20,582 nt of DNA from a virus. The notes under the pieces are model-generated. The model saw nothing but the letters and a program-made list of their open reading frames with translations, did no database searches and was not told where the DNA came from. Below, in pieces: positions 4,686-10,886 of this stretch. A program made the translations under genes and the position numbers. Within the stretch, counting starts at the first letter, position 1; every line of letters starts with the position of its first letter. Where the stretch lies: positions 1-20,582 of IMG/VR virus record IMGVR_UViG_3300046777_001203; one strand, given 5' to 3'.

Positions 4686-5249
4686 ATGAAAGAATTATTT
4701 ACAGCGATGGCGGAGGTGTTCCCCAAGATTGAGGGAGCGTTAAAGGATAGCATCAATCCGCATCTCAAGAACAAATACTCCAGCCTCAACTCCGTGACGT
4801 TGGCAATCAAGCCAGCACTCGCAGAGCATGGCCTGTCGTACATCCAGAAGAGCCATCGGGCTGACGGTGGCACTTGCTGCGAAACCATCATCCTGCATTC
4901 GTCTGGTCAGAGCATTTCGTGTGGTGAGTATTTCTCGCCAGCAGCCAAGAACGATGCACAGGGATATGGCTCATCATTTACCTATGCACGGCGCTACAGC
5001 CTATCGGCAGCATTCGGTGTCTGCCCAGAGGATGATGACGGCAACGCGGCATCACAGGCTCCACAGCGCAATCAGAAATCTAATGAGAAGATCACACCGG
5101 CACAGGTGACGGAGCTTCTAGAGCTTATTGAGAAGAACGAGCGTGATCTCGTTAACCTCTGTCTCTACCTCAAGATCAACAGCCTTAGCGAGATGCCGGT
5201 GTCTGAATATCCGCGCATCAAAGCTATCGTCTCACAGAAAGCCAAGTGA
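4686..5249 (+). CDS. erf: ERF-family single-strand annealing protein
   Basis: A 187-residue recombinase of the ERF superfamily, which anneals complementary single strands in phage homologous recombination. The family features are the N-terminal MKELFTAMAEVFPKIEGALK, the segment INPHLKNKYSSLNSV, a beta-rich core, and the signature QGYGSSFTYARRYSLSAAFG followed by the acidic EDDDGNAA. The C-terminus after residue about 115 is a variable linker and a short helical tail. I chose ATG 4686, which has AAAGGGAAAGC upstream, over ATG 4641, which overlaps the promoter -10. It is the first gene of the rightward operon, directly followed by its usual exonuclease partner. Confidence 0.9.
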   Translation: MKELFTAMAEVFPKIEGALKDSINPHLKNKYSSLNSVTLAIKPALAEHGLSYIQKSHRADGGTCCETIILHSSGQSISCGEYFSPAAKNDAQGYGSSFTYARRYSLSAAFGVCPEDDDGNAASQAPQRNQKSNEKITPAQVTELLELIEKNERDLVNLCLYLKINSLSEMPVSEYPRIKAIVSQKAK

Positions 5250-5887
5250 TGTTTCTTTATATCGACGTAGAGCAAGGCTCACCGGAATGGCATCAGGCCC
5301 GCTGTGGCTCTCTGGGGGCTTCACAGGTCCATGAGGTGCTTGCGAAGACCAAGAGCGGGTATTCGGCTGCTAGAGGCAACACCATAGCTAGAATCGCTTC
5401 TGAGAGGCTCACAGGGGCCAGTCAAGAGACGTTTAAGAGCGCGGCTATGCAGTGGGGCAATGATACTGAGCCACAGGCCCGGTCAGCCTACAGTTTCTTC
5501 ACCGGCAATCAGGTGGCCGTCGTAGGGCTATTTAAGCACCCGACATTGCTCGGCACACACGCATCGCCTGACGGTCTGGTTGGCATCGATGGGCTAATCG
5601 AAATCAAATGCCCTAACACACTGACCCACATCGAAACGCTCGACAGCGAGAAGATCGATCCGAAGTATTTAACGCAGATGCAGTGGCAAATGTTCCTGAC
5701 CAATCGCGACTGGTGCGATTTCGTCAGCTTTGACCCGCGTATGCCTGATGACCTTCAGTTGTTCGTCAAACGGGTCGAGCGTGACCCAGTGCGGATCAAG
5801 GAACTCTGCGAAGAGGTAGAGAAGTTCTTGGGTGAGGTCGATCAGATGATGGACCGCATCGAAAAGATCAGGGCCAAGCGGGCATGA
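5249..5887 (+). CDS. YqaJ-type exonuclease (lambda Exo-like)
   Basis: A 212-residue nuclease of the YqaJ/lambda exonuclease family, which degrades one strand from DNA ends to give the single strands used by ERF. Visible motifs: QGSPEWHQARCGSLGAS at the N-terminus, NDTEPQA (Glu74), HASPDGLVG (Asp108), LIEIKCP (Glu118 and Lys120, the PD-(D/E)XK core), and the helix YLTQMQWQMF with Gln143/Gln146. All expected catalytic residues are present. Start is ATG 5249, sharing a base with the ERF stop; GTG 5246 is possible. The pair forms a two-component recombination system of the Red type. Confidence 0.9.
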   Translation: MFLYIDVEQGSPEWHQARCGSLGASQVHEVLAKTKSGYSAARGNTIARIASERLTGASQETFKSAAMQWGNDTEPQARSAYSFFTGNQVAVVGLFKHPTLLGTHASPDGLVGIDGLIEIKCPNTLTHIETLDSEKIDPKYLTQMQWQMFLTNRDWCDFVSFDPRMPDDLQLFVKRVERDPVRIKELCEEVEKFLGEVDQMMDRIEKIRAKRA

Positions 5888-6261
5888 AGACGATTTGGCT
5901 GAGAGGCGATCACTATCGTCGCAAAGCCCATGAGATGATTGCTGACGCACCAGATGGCTGGTGGGTTATGTTTGGGCCACCGTCCCGGTCCAATGCGCAG
6001 AACAGAAAGATGCGCGGGATGTTGCGGGACATAATGAACTCAAAGCCGCAAGGCCGTGAGATGACGGAAGAGGATTGGAAGGCGGTCTTTATGGACGCAC
6101 TAGGTCTGAAGCCACGTTACACGACCAACCTTGATGGTGATGGGATTGTTCATCTGGGATGGCGCTCGTCCCTTATGAGCAAAGAGCAAATGAGCGAAAT
6201 GATAGAGCTAATGTATGCGTTCGGAGCGCAGCATGGCGTACAATGGCAAGATAGGAACTAA
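5884..6261 (+). CDS. ninB: NinB-family recombination protein
   Basis: A 125-residue protein of the lambda NinB (Orf) family, which in lambda helps load the annealing protein and substitutes for RecFOR. Recognisable features are the N-terminal HYRRKAHEMIADAPDGWWV, the short GPPSRSNAQNRKM segment, the EEDWKAVFMDALG segment and the C-terminal MSEMIELMYAFGAQHGVQW. It overlaps the exonuclease stop in an ATGA junction, so the three are translated together. Length fits the family. Confidence 0.8.
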   Translation: MKTIWLRGDHYRRKAHEMIADAPDGWWVMFGPPSRSNAQNRKMRGMLRDIMNSKPQGREMTEEDWKAVFMDALGLKPRYTTNLDGDGIVHLGWRSSLMSKEQMSEMIELMYAFGAQHGVQWQDRN

Positions 6262-6263
6262 TT

Positions 6264-6650
6264 ATGCAACTGGTGATTATTGACGGAAATGTTGGCCGTG
6301 ACGCTGAAGTCCGCGAGATGAAAGACGGGACACCGTGCATCTCGTTTACCGTAGCTGTGCGTGATCCGCGCAATCGTGAGCAGACCAACTGGTATCGCTG
6401 CGACTACTTCGGCAAACGCGGTATGGCCGTCCAGCCGTACATCAGGAAGGGTACTTCTGTTTACCTGACTGGATCGTATTCGATTGGGGAATACGAAGGC
6501 AAGGCAACCCACAACGTAACGGTTAACGAACTCTCGTTCATCAACAAAGAACGCGGTGAAGAGCCAGTCCGCAAGCCGACGGCGCATGATGAAGCCAAGC
6601 GCAATGGCTACCAGCCGCAGGGCGATCTCGACGACTCAATTCCATTTTAA
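6264..6650 (+). CDS. ssb: Single-stranded DNA-binding protein
   Basis: A 128-residue SSB. The OB-fold occupies residues 1-95: VIIDGNVGRDAEVREMKDGT, the ISFTVAVRD strand, NWYRCDYFGKRG and VYLTGSYSIGEYEG. The basic/hydrophilic tail ends in the classic acidic tip DDSIPF, which recruits partner proteins such as exonucleases and recombination factors. It coats single strands during replication and ERF-driven annealing. AGGA lies ahead of ATG 6264, two bases after the NinB stop. Confidence 0.92.
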   Translation: MQLVIIDGNVGRDAEVREMKDGTPCISFTVAVRDPRNREQTNWYRCDYFGKRGMAVQPYIRKGTSVYLTGSYSIGEYEGKATHNVTVNELSFINKERGEEPVRKPTAHDEAKRNGYQPQGDLDDSIPF

Positions 6651-6673
6651 GGGTAAAGGAAAGGGGAATTAAC

Positions 6674-6811
6674 ATGGCACAACTTTATCGCTCTTATGAG
6701 GATTACATCCGTCCTAAGTATCCTAACAAGATTGTGATCGAACGCACCGAGAAGAAGCCGGGTGATCTGGTTGTCACGACCAGCAGCAAGCCAGCGGAGA
6801 AGGTGAAATGA
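6674..6811 (+). CDS. 45-residue hypothetical protein
   Basis: Starting ATG 6674 behind AAGGGGAATTAAC, this small basic protein begins MAQLYRSYEDYIRPKYP and has many Lys/Glu residues toward the end. The stop overlaps the next start as ATGA. No domain is recognised. Placed between SSB and a transcription-like protein, it is probably a small early accessory protein. Confidence 0.65.
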   Translation: MAQLYRSYEDYIRPKYPNKIVIERTEKKPGDLVVTTSSKPAEKVK

Positions 6812-7251
6812 GACAGGAAATCAGAGAACTCTACAAATCTAGAAATGAAGCTCTTGTATCTGACAGAGACGACCTAAAGATGACTTGGGCAGATATTGGC
6901 AGGAAATATGGAGTCTCAAGTGTCCGCGCAAAGCAGATTTATGTGAAGATTTACCGTGAGATGGCGAAGCCACCCAAGGCTCCGTTCGATCCATCAAATC
7001 TTCTAGATAAGCTGATCGATGATCTCCCTTTATCGAACAGATTTAAGAACTGCATTTATTATTATGGTAGATACACATTAGAAACCTACAAGATTGAAGG
7101 ATTTAAAGAATATCATAGGGGCTTTATCAAAGTCTCTGACATAATTCACCTTAAAGACAGCGATTTACTTGAGATTGAAAATTTTGGTGCTGTAACATTG
7201 GATGAATGGCGCGACTTCTTGAAGGAGATGCGTGATGCCGGTCAATTATAA
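6808..7251 (+). CDS. Sigma region-4-like HTH plus alpha-CTD-like protein
   Basis: A 147-residue protein with two recognisable halves. Residues about 26-51 (TWADIGRKYGVSSVRAKQIY...) match the sigma70 region 4.2 pattern tleEIG..fgVSreRvrQIe. Residues about 74-141 resemble the RNA polymerase alpha C-terminal domain: LSNRFKNCI has Arg78, Asn81 and Cys82 in the places of E. coli RpoA R265, N268 and C269, and LLEIENFGAVTLDEWRDFL matches the second hairpin (Asn125, Gly127). About 15 extra residues separate the alpha-CTD helices. It could contact promoter DNA and RNA polymerase and redirect host transcription, or act as an anti-factor. GGAGAAGG precedes ATG 6808. Function is inferred from these matches. 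Confidence 0.7.
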   Translation: MRQEIRELYKSRNEALVSDRDDLKMTWADIGRKYGVSSVRAKQIYVKIYREMAKPPKAPFDPSNLLDKLIDDLPLSNRFKNCIYYYGRYTLETYKIEGFKEYHRGFIKVSDIIHLKDSDLLEIENFGAVTLDEWRDFLKEMRDAGQL

Positions 7252-7456
7252 TAAGGTAGTCCGCAAGGAGGTGGCCGAAGGGGAGGCTATCAGCCCGAAG
7301 AACCGGCGCGATTTCAACATCGAACTGCATTTAGAGGAGGCATCGTGGAACCACTACGTTGCCATCCTCAAAAGCAGGAAGTTGTTCGGTATGCCATCTA
7401 AGGACATACTCCAAGAAATTGTGAATGATTCCAAAGCATTAGGATTAATACGATGA
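7235..7456 (+). CDS. Hypothetical protein, 73 residues
   Basis: A small charged protein beginning MPVNYNKVVRKEVAEGEA, with a C-terminal helical part ending in KALGLIR. GTG 7232 is in frame, but ATG 7235 sits seven bases from GAAGGAG, the better spacing. It overlaps the previous gene by 17 bases and the next by four (ATGA). The second half (ELHLEEASWNHYVAILKSRK, then IVNDSKALG) could be a ribbon-helix-helix-like or coiled unit, but the match is not firm. Confidence 0.65.
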   Translation: MPVNYNKVVRKEVAEGEAISPKNRRDFNIELHLEEASWNHYVAILKSRKLFGMPSKDILQEIVNDSKALGLIR

Positions 7457-7635
7457 AGAAATTCTCATTCGGATTTGTGATGGGGCTGCTGCTTGGCGCA
7501 GTGGCCCCGGTAACGGCTGCAACAATAGTCGGTGGCACTGGGTATCTGTCCGGCTGGACAGTCACCAAAGACGGTGATGAGATTTGCTATATGCCATATG
7601 TGTGGACCAGCATTCGGGAGATCGAATGTGACTAA
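7453..7635 (+). CDS. Exported small protein, 60 residues
   Basis: The first 22 residues form a Sec signal peptide: basic MKKF, hydrophobic core FVMGLLLGAVAPV, and the cleavage motif TAA after residue 21-23. The mature part is about 38 residues with two cysteines (ICYMP and the C-terminal IECD), possibly linked in the periplasm. It lies in an early recombination operon, so it may be an exclusion or envelope-modifying peptide; no family is recognised. ATG 7453 overlaps the upstream stop. Confidence 0.6.
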   Translation: MKKFSFGFVMGLLLGAVAPVTAATIVGGTGYLSGWTVTKDGDEICYMPYVWTSIREIECD

Positions 7636-7822
7636 TGAAATGGTTGAAGCAATCCGTCAGCAAGCTGCTGAAGAGGAGAGGGCCAAGGTGGTGGCTCGGT
7701 TGCGTTACGGCGTAACTGAGTTCACGAGCATGGCTAAGGACGATCCCAAGTGGGAGTTGGTGGCCGAAATCTTAAATGAGGAGGCCGACGTTATAGAGGA
7801 AGGAGACTACTGGAATGGTTGA
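7628..7822 (+). CDS. Hypothetical acidic protein, 64 residues
   Basis: A helical, acidic protein beginning MTNEMVEAIRQQAAEEERAK. The frame is open further upstream, but the extension only repeats the exported protein gene in another frame. GTG 7628, with GGGAG seven bases before it and an eight-base overlap with the previous stop, is the best start. It ends EEGDYWNG and overlaps the next gene. No known domain is seen. Confidence 0.6.
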   Translation: MTNEMVEAIRQQAAEEERAKVVARLRYGVTEFTSMAKDDPKWELVAEILNEEADVIEEGDYWNG

Positions 7823-7988
7823 AGCAATCGCATTTGCAGTCGGTTTTGGCATCGGTTTCATGTTTGCTAACCGCATGGCGCAAAGCCGCATCGATGAAAT
7901 ATCAGATCAATATAACTCACTCGTTGACCGTGACCCAAAGACGGGCCGGTTCGTGAAGTCTATGCGAACGATTAAGAATGAAGATTGA
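7815..7988 (+). CDS. 57-residue putative membrane peptide
   Basis: A short protein beginning MVEAIAFAVGFGIGFMFANR: one hydrophobic helix over residues about 4-18 followed by a charged, soluble tail of 38 residues. GGAAGGAGA lies before ATG 7815. It overlaps both neighbours (eight bases upstream, eleven downstream). The small-helix-plus-tail plan fits early phage membrane peptides; the role is unknown. Confidence 0.6.
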   Translation: MVEAIAFAVGFGIGFMFANRMAQSRIDEISDQYNSLVDRDPKTGRFVKSMRTIKNED

Positions 7989-8469
7989 ATTATCCGAAAG
8001 TGAGCTTCGCATTATCAAATGGCTTGCGAGTCAGCGTTCTTCTCTGGCCCGCAGGAATAACATCAATGATGCCAAGATCGGTCCTCAAGATAGTGAGGAA
8101 ATCGACATCGACGGCCTGATTGGTGAGTTTGCTTTTGCGAAGCTCTTTAACCTCTGGCCGGATATGGAAGTAGGTCACAGGCCGCTGCACGATGTTGTCT
8201 GCGCATTGGGCGGTGTCGATGTGAAAACAACACGCCGGGAAGGTGGCCGTCTTTTAGCCAGCCCAAAAAAGAAGAGCATACCGTCTGATTGGTATGCCCT
8301 CATGTGGATTGAGAACGATCACACTGTTCACTTTCGCGGAGCCACAACGGCGAGTAATTTATTCCGCGACAAGAACATTGCTGATCTCGGTCATGGCAAA
8401 GGATACGTCATGCACCAGATCGATTTGACCCCTCCAGACAGCTTTAAATACCATCTGGAGAGGGTCTAA
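7978..8469 (+). CDS. Putative PD-(D/E)XK-type nuclease
   Basis: A 163-residue protein beginning MKIELSESELRIIKWLASQR. The features LIGEFAFAKLF (Glu50), HDVV (Asp72) and VDVKTTRREGGRLL (Asp81 and Lys83) form the E...D...D-x-K layout of a restriction-endonuclease-type fold. Short proteins of this plan are frequent in phages and prophages, but substrates are seldom known. The nuclease motif is seen; activity is inferred. It ends the rightward operon, and its stop abuts the stop of the convergent gene at 8470. Confidence 0.6.
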   Translation: MKIELSESELRIIKWLASQRSSLARRNNINDAKIGPQDSEEIDIDGLIGEFAFAKLFNLWPDMEVGHRPLHDVVCALGGVDVKTTRREGGRLLASPKKKSIPSDWYALMWIENDHTVHFRGATTASNLFRDKNIADLGHGKGYVMHQIDLTPPDSFKYHLERV

Positions 8470-8661
8470 TCAGAGGAAGTATTCGACGGCTGCGATAATC
8501 AGCGCCGCGATACCGCCACCAAAGACAGCTTTCTTGCCGAAGCCGGTCTTCTGGACGGCAGGGTCGATGATCTTACCGACAGCCTCTTCCTTCATTTTCC
8601 CCTTCAGCTTTTTGAGCGCCACCTGCTTTGCAGTATCGCCTAGCATATCTTTGAGTGCCAT
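8470..8661 (-). CDS. Small protein with C-terminal membrane helix
   Basis: A 63-residue protein beginning MALKDMLGDTAKQVALKKL, with a Lys-rich amphipathic N-terminal half and a C-terminal hydrophobic segment GGGIAALIIAAVEYFL. AGGAGAATACT precedes ATG 8661; the six-codon upstream extension is unlikely. The plan (cytoplasmic helix then tail anchor) fits a small phage membrane protein, possibly linked to lysis because it lies downstream of the endolysin in the same direction, separated only by the inverted HNH gene. Confidence 0.6.
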   Translation of the reverse strand: MALKDMLGDTAKQVALKKLKGKMKEEAVGKIIDPAVQKTGFGKKAVFGGGIAALIIAAVEYFL

Positions 8662-8672
8662 AGTATTCTCCT

Positions 8673-8701
8673 TTGACACGAATCAATCCATGATATATCG
8701 T
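8673..8701 (+). promoter_or_regulatory. Possible promoter for HNH gene
   Basis: TTGACA at 8673-8678 is followed at 15 bases by TATATC or at 17 bases by TATCGT. Transcription would start about 8702-8708, at or just before the ATG of the HNH gene, so the message may be leaderless. The -10 choices are imperfect. Confidence 0.35.
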
Positions 8702-8707
8702 TAGTCC

Positions 8708-9235
8708 ATGAATGAAACTTGGCTCCCGATACCCGGATATGAAACGCTTTATGCCGTAAGCTCAAATGGCATGGTCAAAAGGCTTTGCCGTAAGAGCCGT
8801 AATGGCAGCACCCAATTTACACTAAGAGAAAGGCAAATGAAACCTTCTCTCTCTAGAGGCTACCTTCGTGTTAGTTTGTGGAAAGGCAATGTAGGCAAAG
8901 CCTATTTCATTCACCGGCTTGTGATGGCTGCATTTATGGGTGAATCAGATTTAAGCGTAGACCATATTAATGGCGATAAAACCGATAATCGACTTTGCAA
9001 TTTGAGATATTGCACATTGGCTGAAAACACCTTGTACCAACATGAAGCTGGTCGAGTACGCTTTGTGCGTGGGATACAAAATGGCAAAGCTAAAATGAAT
9101 GAGGATATTGTGCGCCAAGCCCGGTCCATGCTTTCATCTGGTATGACATTACGAAATGTCGCTGACCAACTTGGATTTTCAAAAGGTACTATCCAAGCAA
9201 TGAAAGAAGGCCGGACTTGGGCGCACGTTATTTAG
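8708..9235 (+). CDS. HNH homing-type endonuclease with NUMOD4
   Basis: A 175-residue homing-type nuclease. Residues 1-50 are a NUMOD4 motif (WLPIPGYETLYAVSSNGMVK, then the GYLRVSLWK strand). The HNH core includes IHRLVMAAF (His69) and VDHINGDKTDNRLCNLRYC (Asp85-His86, Asn98). Residues 131-170 are a resolvase-like HTH (EDIVRQARSMLSSGMTLRNV...). It is free-standing: no split gene is visible on either side. It has no Shine-Dalgarno, is richer in A/T than its neighbours, and lies on the opposite strand to them, all consistent with an inserted mobile gene that cuts a related allele lacking it. Confidence 0.9.
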   Translation: MNETWLPIPGYETLYAVSSNGMVKRLCRKSRNGSTQFTLRERQMKPSLSRGYLRVSLWKGNVGKAYFIHRLVMAAFMGESDLSVDHINGDKTDNRLCNLRYCTLAENTLYQHEAGRVRFVRGIQNGKAKMNEDIVRQARSMLSSGMTLRNVADQLGFSKGTIQAMKEGRTWAHVI

Positions 9236-9847
9236 TTAAAGCCAAGAAGCGAACTTCTTAGTTTTCATTTTCCTATCATCAAGGCCGTGGACACCCCCAT
9301 TTATTCTCTTCGTCAGAGCAAGGATAGCCGCATCCGTGATGCCCTGATCGCAGATCGACCAGAGCTTGTTGCGGTCAAAGAACCACAACGCGGATTCAAA
9401 TGCCAGTTCTGTAGCCACTAAATCAGGGTTCGTCATGACATCGGGACGACCGATATAATCGGCAAACGCTTGGTAATTAGAACGCCCAGTCAATTGGAGG
9501 GCGCCTCTTCCTTTAAAAGCGATCCCGTCGCCAGAGCTTTCTGGTCCATTACCCATGCGATTAGCATAGACGCGATTAGCGATCTTAGCAGGTTGACGCG
9601 CATAGGCATTGGCAAGTTCCATCGTTGGAAAGTATTTCCCGAAGATGTTCCTTAGACCTTGTGCAGAATAATTCAGGTTTTCGCTGAATGCCTTAAAGTT
9701 GCCACTTTCGTGAGCCGTCTGGGCAAAGAAATGCGCAGCACGGGCCTTGTTCAACTTATAGTAGGCAGCAGCAGATGCGAGTGTGCCGGGGCCAAACGCA
9801 CCATCAGCCGTAATGCCGATCTTAGCTTGTAGGTTCTTCAGGCTCAT
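9236..9847 (-). CDS. GH19 endolysin (chitinase-like lysozyme)
   Basis: A 203-residue peptidoglycan hydrolase. Residues 4-24 look like a shortened peptidoglycan-binding repeat (NLQAKIGITADGAFGPGTL). The GH19 domain follows: HFFAQTAHESGNF with catalytic Glu47, LNYSAQGLRNIFGKYFP, NRMGNGPESSGDG, the hallmark FKGRGALQLTGRSNY, and INGG near the C-terminus. It cleaves the glycan strands at lysis; no signal peptide is present, so a holin is needed for release. I chose ATG 9847, which overlaps the holin-like gene's stop (ATGA), over the in-frame upstream codons. Its stop abuts that of the HNH gene. Confidence 0.9.
   Translation of the reverse strand: MSLKNLQAKIGITADGAFGPGTLASAAAYYKLNKARAAHFFAQTAHESGNFKAFSENLNYSAQGLRNIFGKYFPTMELANAYARQPAKIANRVYANRMGNGPESSGDGIAFKGRGALQLTGRSNYQAFADYIGRPDVMTNPDLVATELAFESALWFFDRNKLWSICDQGITDAAILALTKRINGGVHGLDDRKMKTKKFASWL
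9244..9268 (+). terminator. Possible terminator of HNH transcript
   Basis: AAGAAG, a CGAA loop and CTTCTT form a six-pair hairpin, followed by AGTTTTCATTTT. It lies just beyond the HNH stop, inside the end of the endolysin gene. The stem is short and A/T-rich, so termination is possible but weakly supported. Confidence 0.3.
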
Positions 9848-10356
9848 TTCCCAGCACTCCGCCAATCAGGAAAGTCGTTTTCATCGACCACACCATCACC
9901 GTTCAGGTCATAACGCATATCTTTTGCGTGAATCTCCCACGGCTGCAAAACACCGTCACCGTCGAGGTCAACAGGCTCATCCAGTTCCAGTTCTTCCTGC
10001 ACAGCCTCTTCAACAACCTCTGCGGCAGGTGCTGCCATAGGAGCGGGCGGAGGGGCAGGTGTCGGAGCTACAGGTGTAGGCTCTAACTCAGGCTCTGGAT
10101 CATCCTTGTCTTCAGGTGGAGGCGGAACCAGCTCGCCCTTCATGCCCATCAAGGTAGCATAAGAGCCAGCAACTGCGCCGACCACAGAAGTCATAACATA
10201 GCTGAGAAGCCCAAATACGTCTTTGTTGTCGATGATCTCATTCGATACAAACAAACCGACAATCATGGCGCAGGTTATCGCGACGATAACAAATGCCATT
10301 GTACGCGCAGCAAGCCATAAGGCTTTGATACGCGCATCTAGCAGCTTATCTTCCAT
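9844..10356 (-). CDS. Holin-like membrane protein with EF-hand tail
   Basis: A 170-residue protein with two membrane segments, residues about 20-37 (AFVIVAITCAMIVGLFV) and 50-70. A Pro/Glu/Ala-rich linker (residues 77-127) follows. The C-terminus has two calcium-loop motifs: DLDGDGVLQPWE (130-141) and DLNGDGVVDEND (150-161), the paired DxDxDG pattern of EF-hands or dockerins. Position directly upstream of the endolysin and two membrane spans suggest a holin or holin regulator. Such a calcium-binding tail is not typical of known holins. It overlaps both neighbours by a few bases. Confidence 0.65.
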   Translation of the reverse strand: MEDKLLDARIKALWLAARTMAFVIVAITCAMIVGLFVSNEIIDNKDVFGLLSYVMTSVVGAVAGSYATLMGMKGELVPPPPEDKDDPEPELEPTPVAPTPAPPPAPMAAPAAEVVEEAVQEELELDEPVDLDGDGVLQPWEIHAKDMRYDLNGDGVVDENDFPDWRSAGK

Positions 10357-10886
10357 CAGTTTTCCCTTTCAGCCAGCGGATTAGCCAGCGTCTTTGTGAT
10401 GCGGTCATCCACTTGCTTCTCAAGCTCTTTGATCCGCCTCTGTTGCTCCACATCCTGTGCGCGGAGTTCCTGAATAATAGCACGTTGGGATTGCATTGTC
10501 TCCCGTTCGGAAACTTGCGTCCTTGCGGTCACCGCGTCAACACTTTGCCGCGTACTCATGACGCTGCTGCCGACGCTGCTGGAGAGAGCCGCCAGATTGT
10601 CAGACAGATACTTGGTCGTCTCCAAATTCATGCGGATCATGCGCTCGTTGCTGTCCTGCCGCTCTTTCATCTTATTGAACTCATCGCCCATAGACGCATA
10701 GGTGGAGGTCACCTCCTGCATGGTCAGGAACTGCTGGTAGACTTGGAACCCGGCCCAGAGTGAACCGACGACAGTCGAGATCGCCGCAAAGATAATAGCA
10801 ATCTTACCGCTGCTTAGACCGCCAATGTTGAAGCTAAAGCCGCTCTCATCAAATGCGACCTTCGATTCTTCTTTTTCGTCACTCAT
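10356..10886 (-). CDS. Membrane-anchored coiled-coil protein
   Basis: A 176-residue protein with a short cytoplasmic N-terminus (MSDEKEESKVAFDESGFS), one membrane helix at about 28-48 (KIAIIFAAISTVVGSLWAGF) and a long charged coiled coil over residues 60-170, rich in Glu/Lys/Arg/Gln heptads. The plan resembles an inner-membrane spanin (Rz-like) or a lysis-accessory protein, and it is beside the holin-like and endolysin genes. It lacks a clear outer-membrane partner nearby. Start ATG 10886 is preceded by GGAGGACCAAT; the upstream extension to 10907 is unlikely. Its stop shares one base with the holin-like start. Confidence 0.6.
   Translation of the reverse strand: MSDEKEESKVAFDESGFSFNIGGLSSGKIAIIFAAISTVVGSLWAGFQVYQQFLTMQEVTSTYASMGDEFNKMKERQDSNERMIRMNLETTKYLSDNLAALSSSVGSSVMSTRQSVDAVTARTQVSERETMQSQRAIIQELRAQDVEQQRRIKELEKQVDDRITKTLANPLAEREN

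Noticed and set aside
8431-8460. Inverted repeat CTCCAGA...TCTGGAG before the convergent stops
   Set aside because: A seven-pair stem with a 15-base loop and no T-tract; too weak to call a terminator, although one would be expected at a convergent junction.
8708-9235. Group I intron around the HNH gene
   Set aside because: Neighbouring genes are complete, their stops abut the HNH gene or lie on the other strand, and no split coding sequence is visible.
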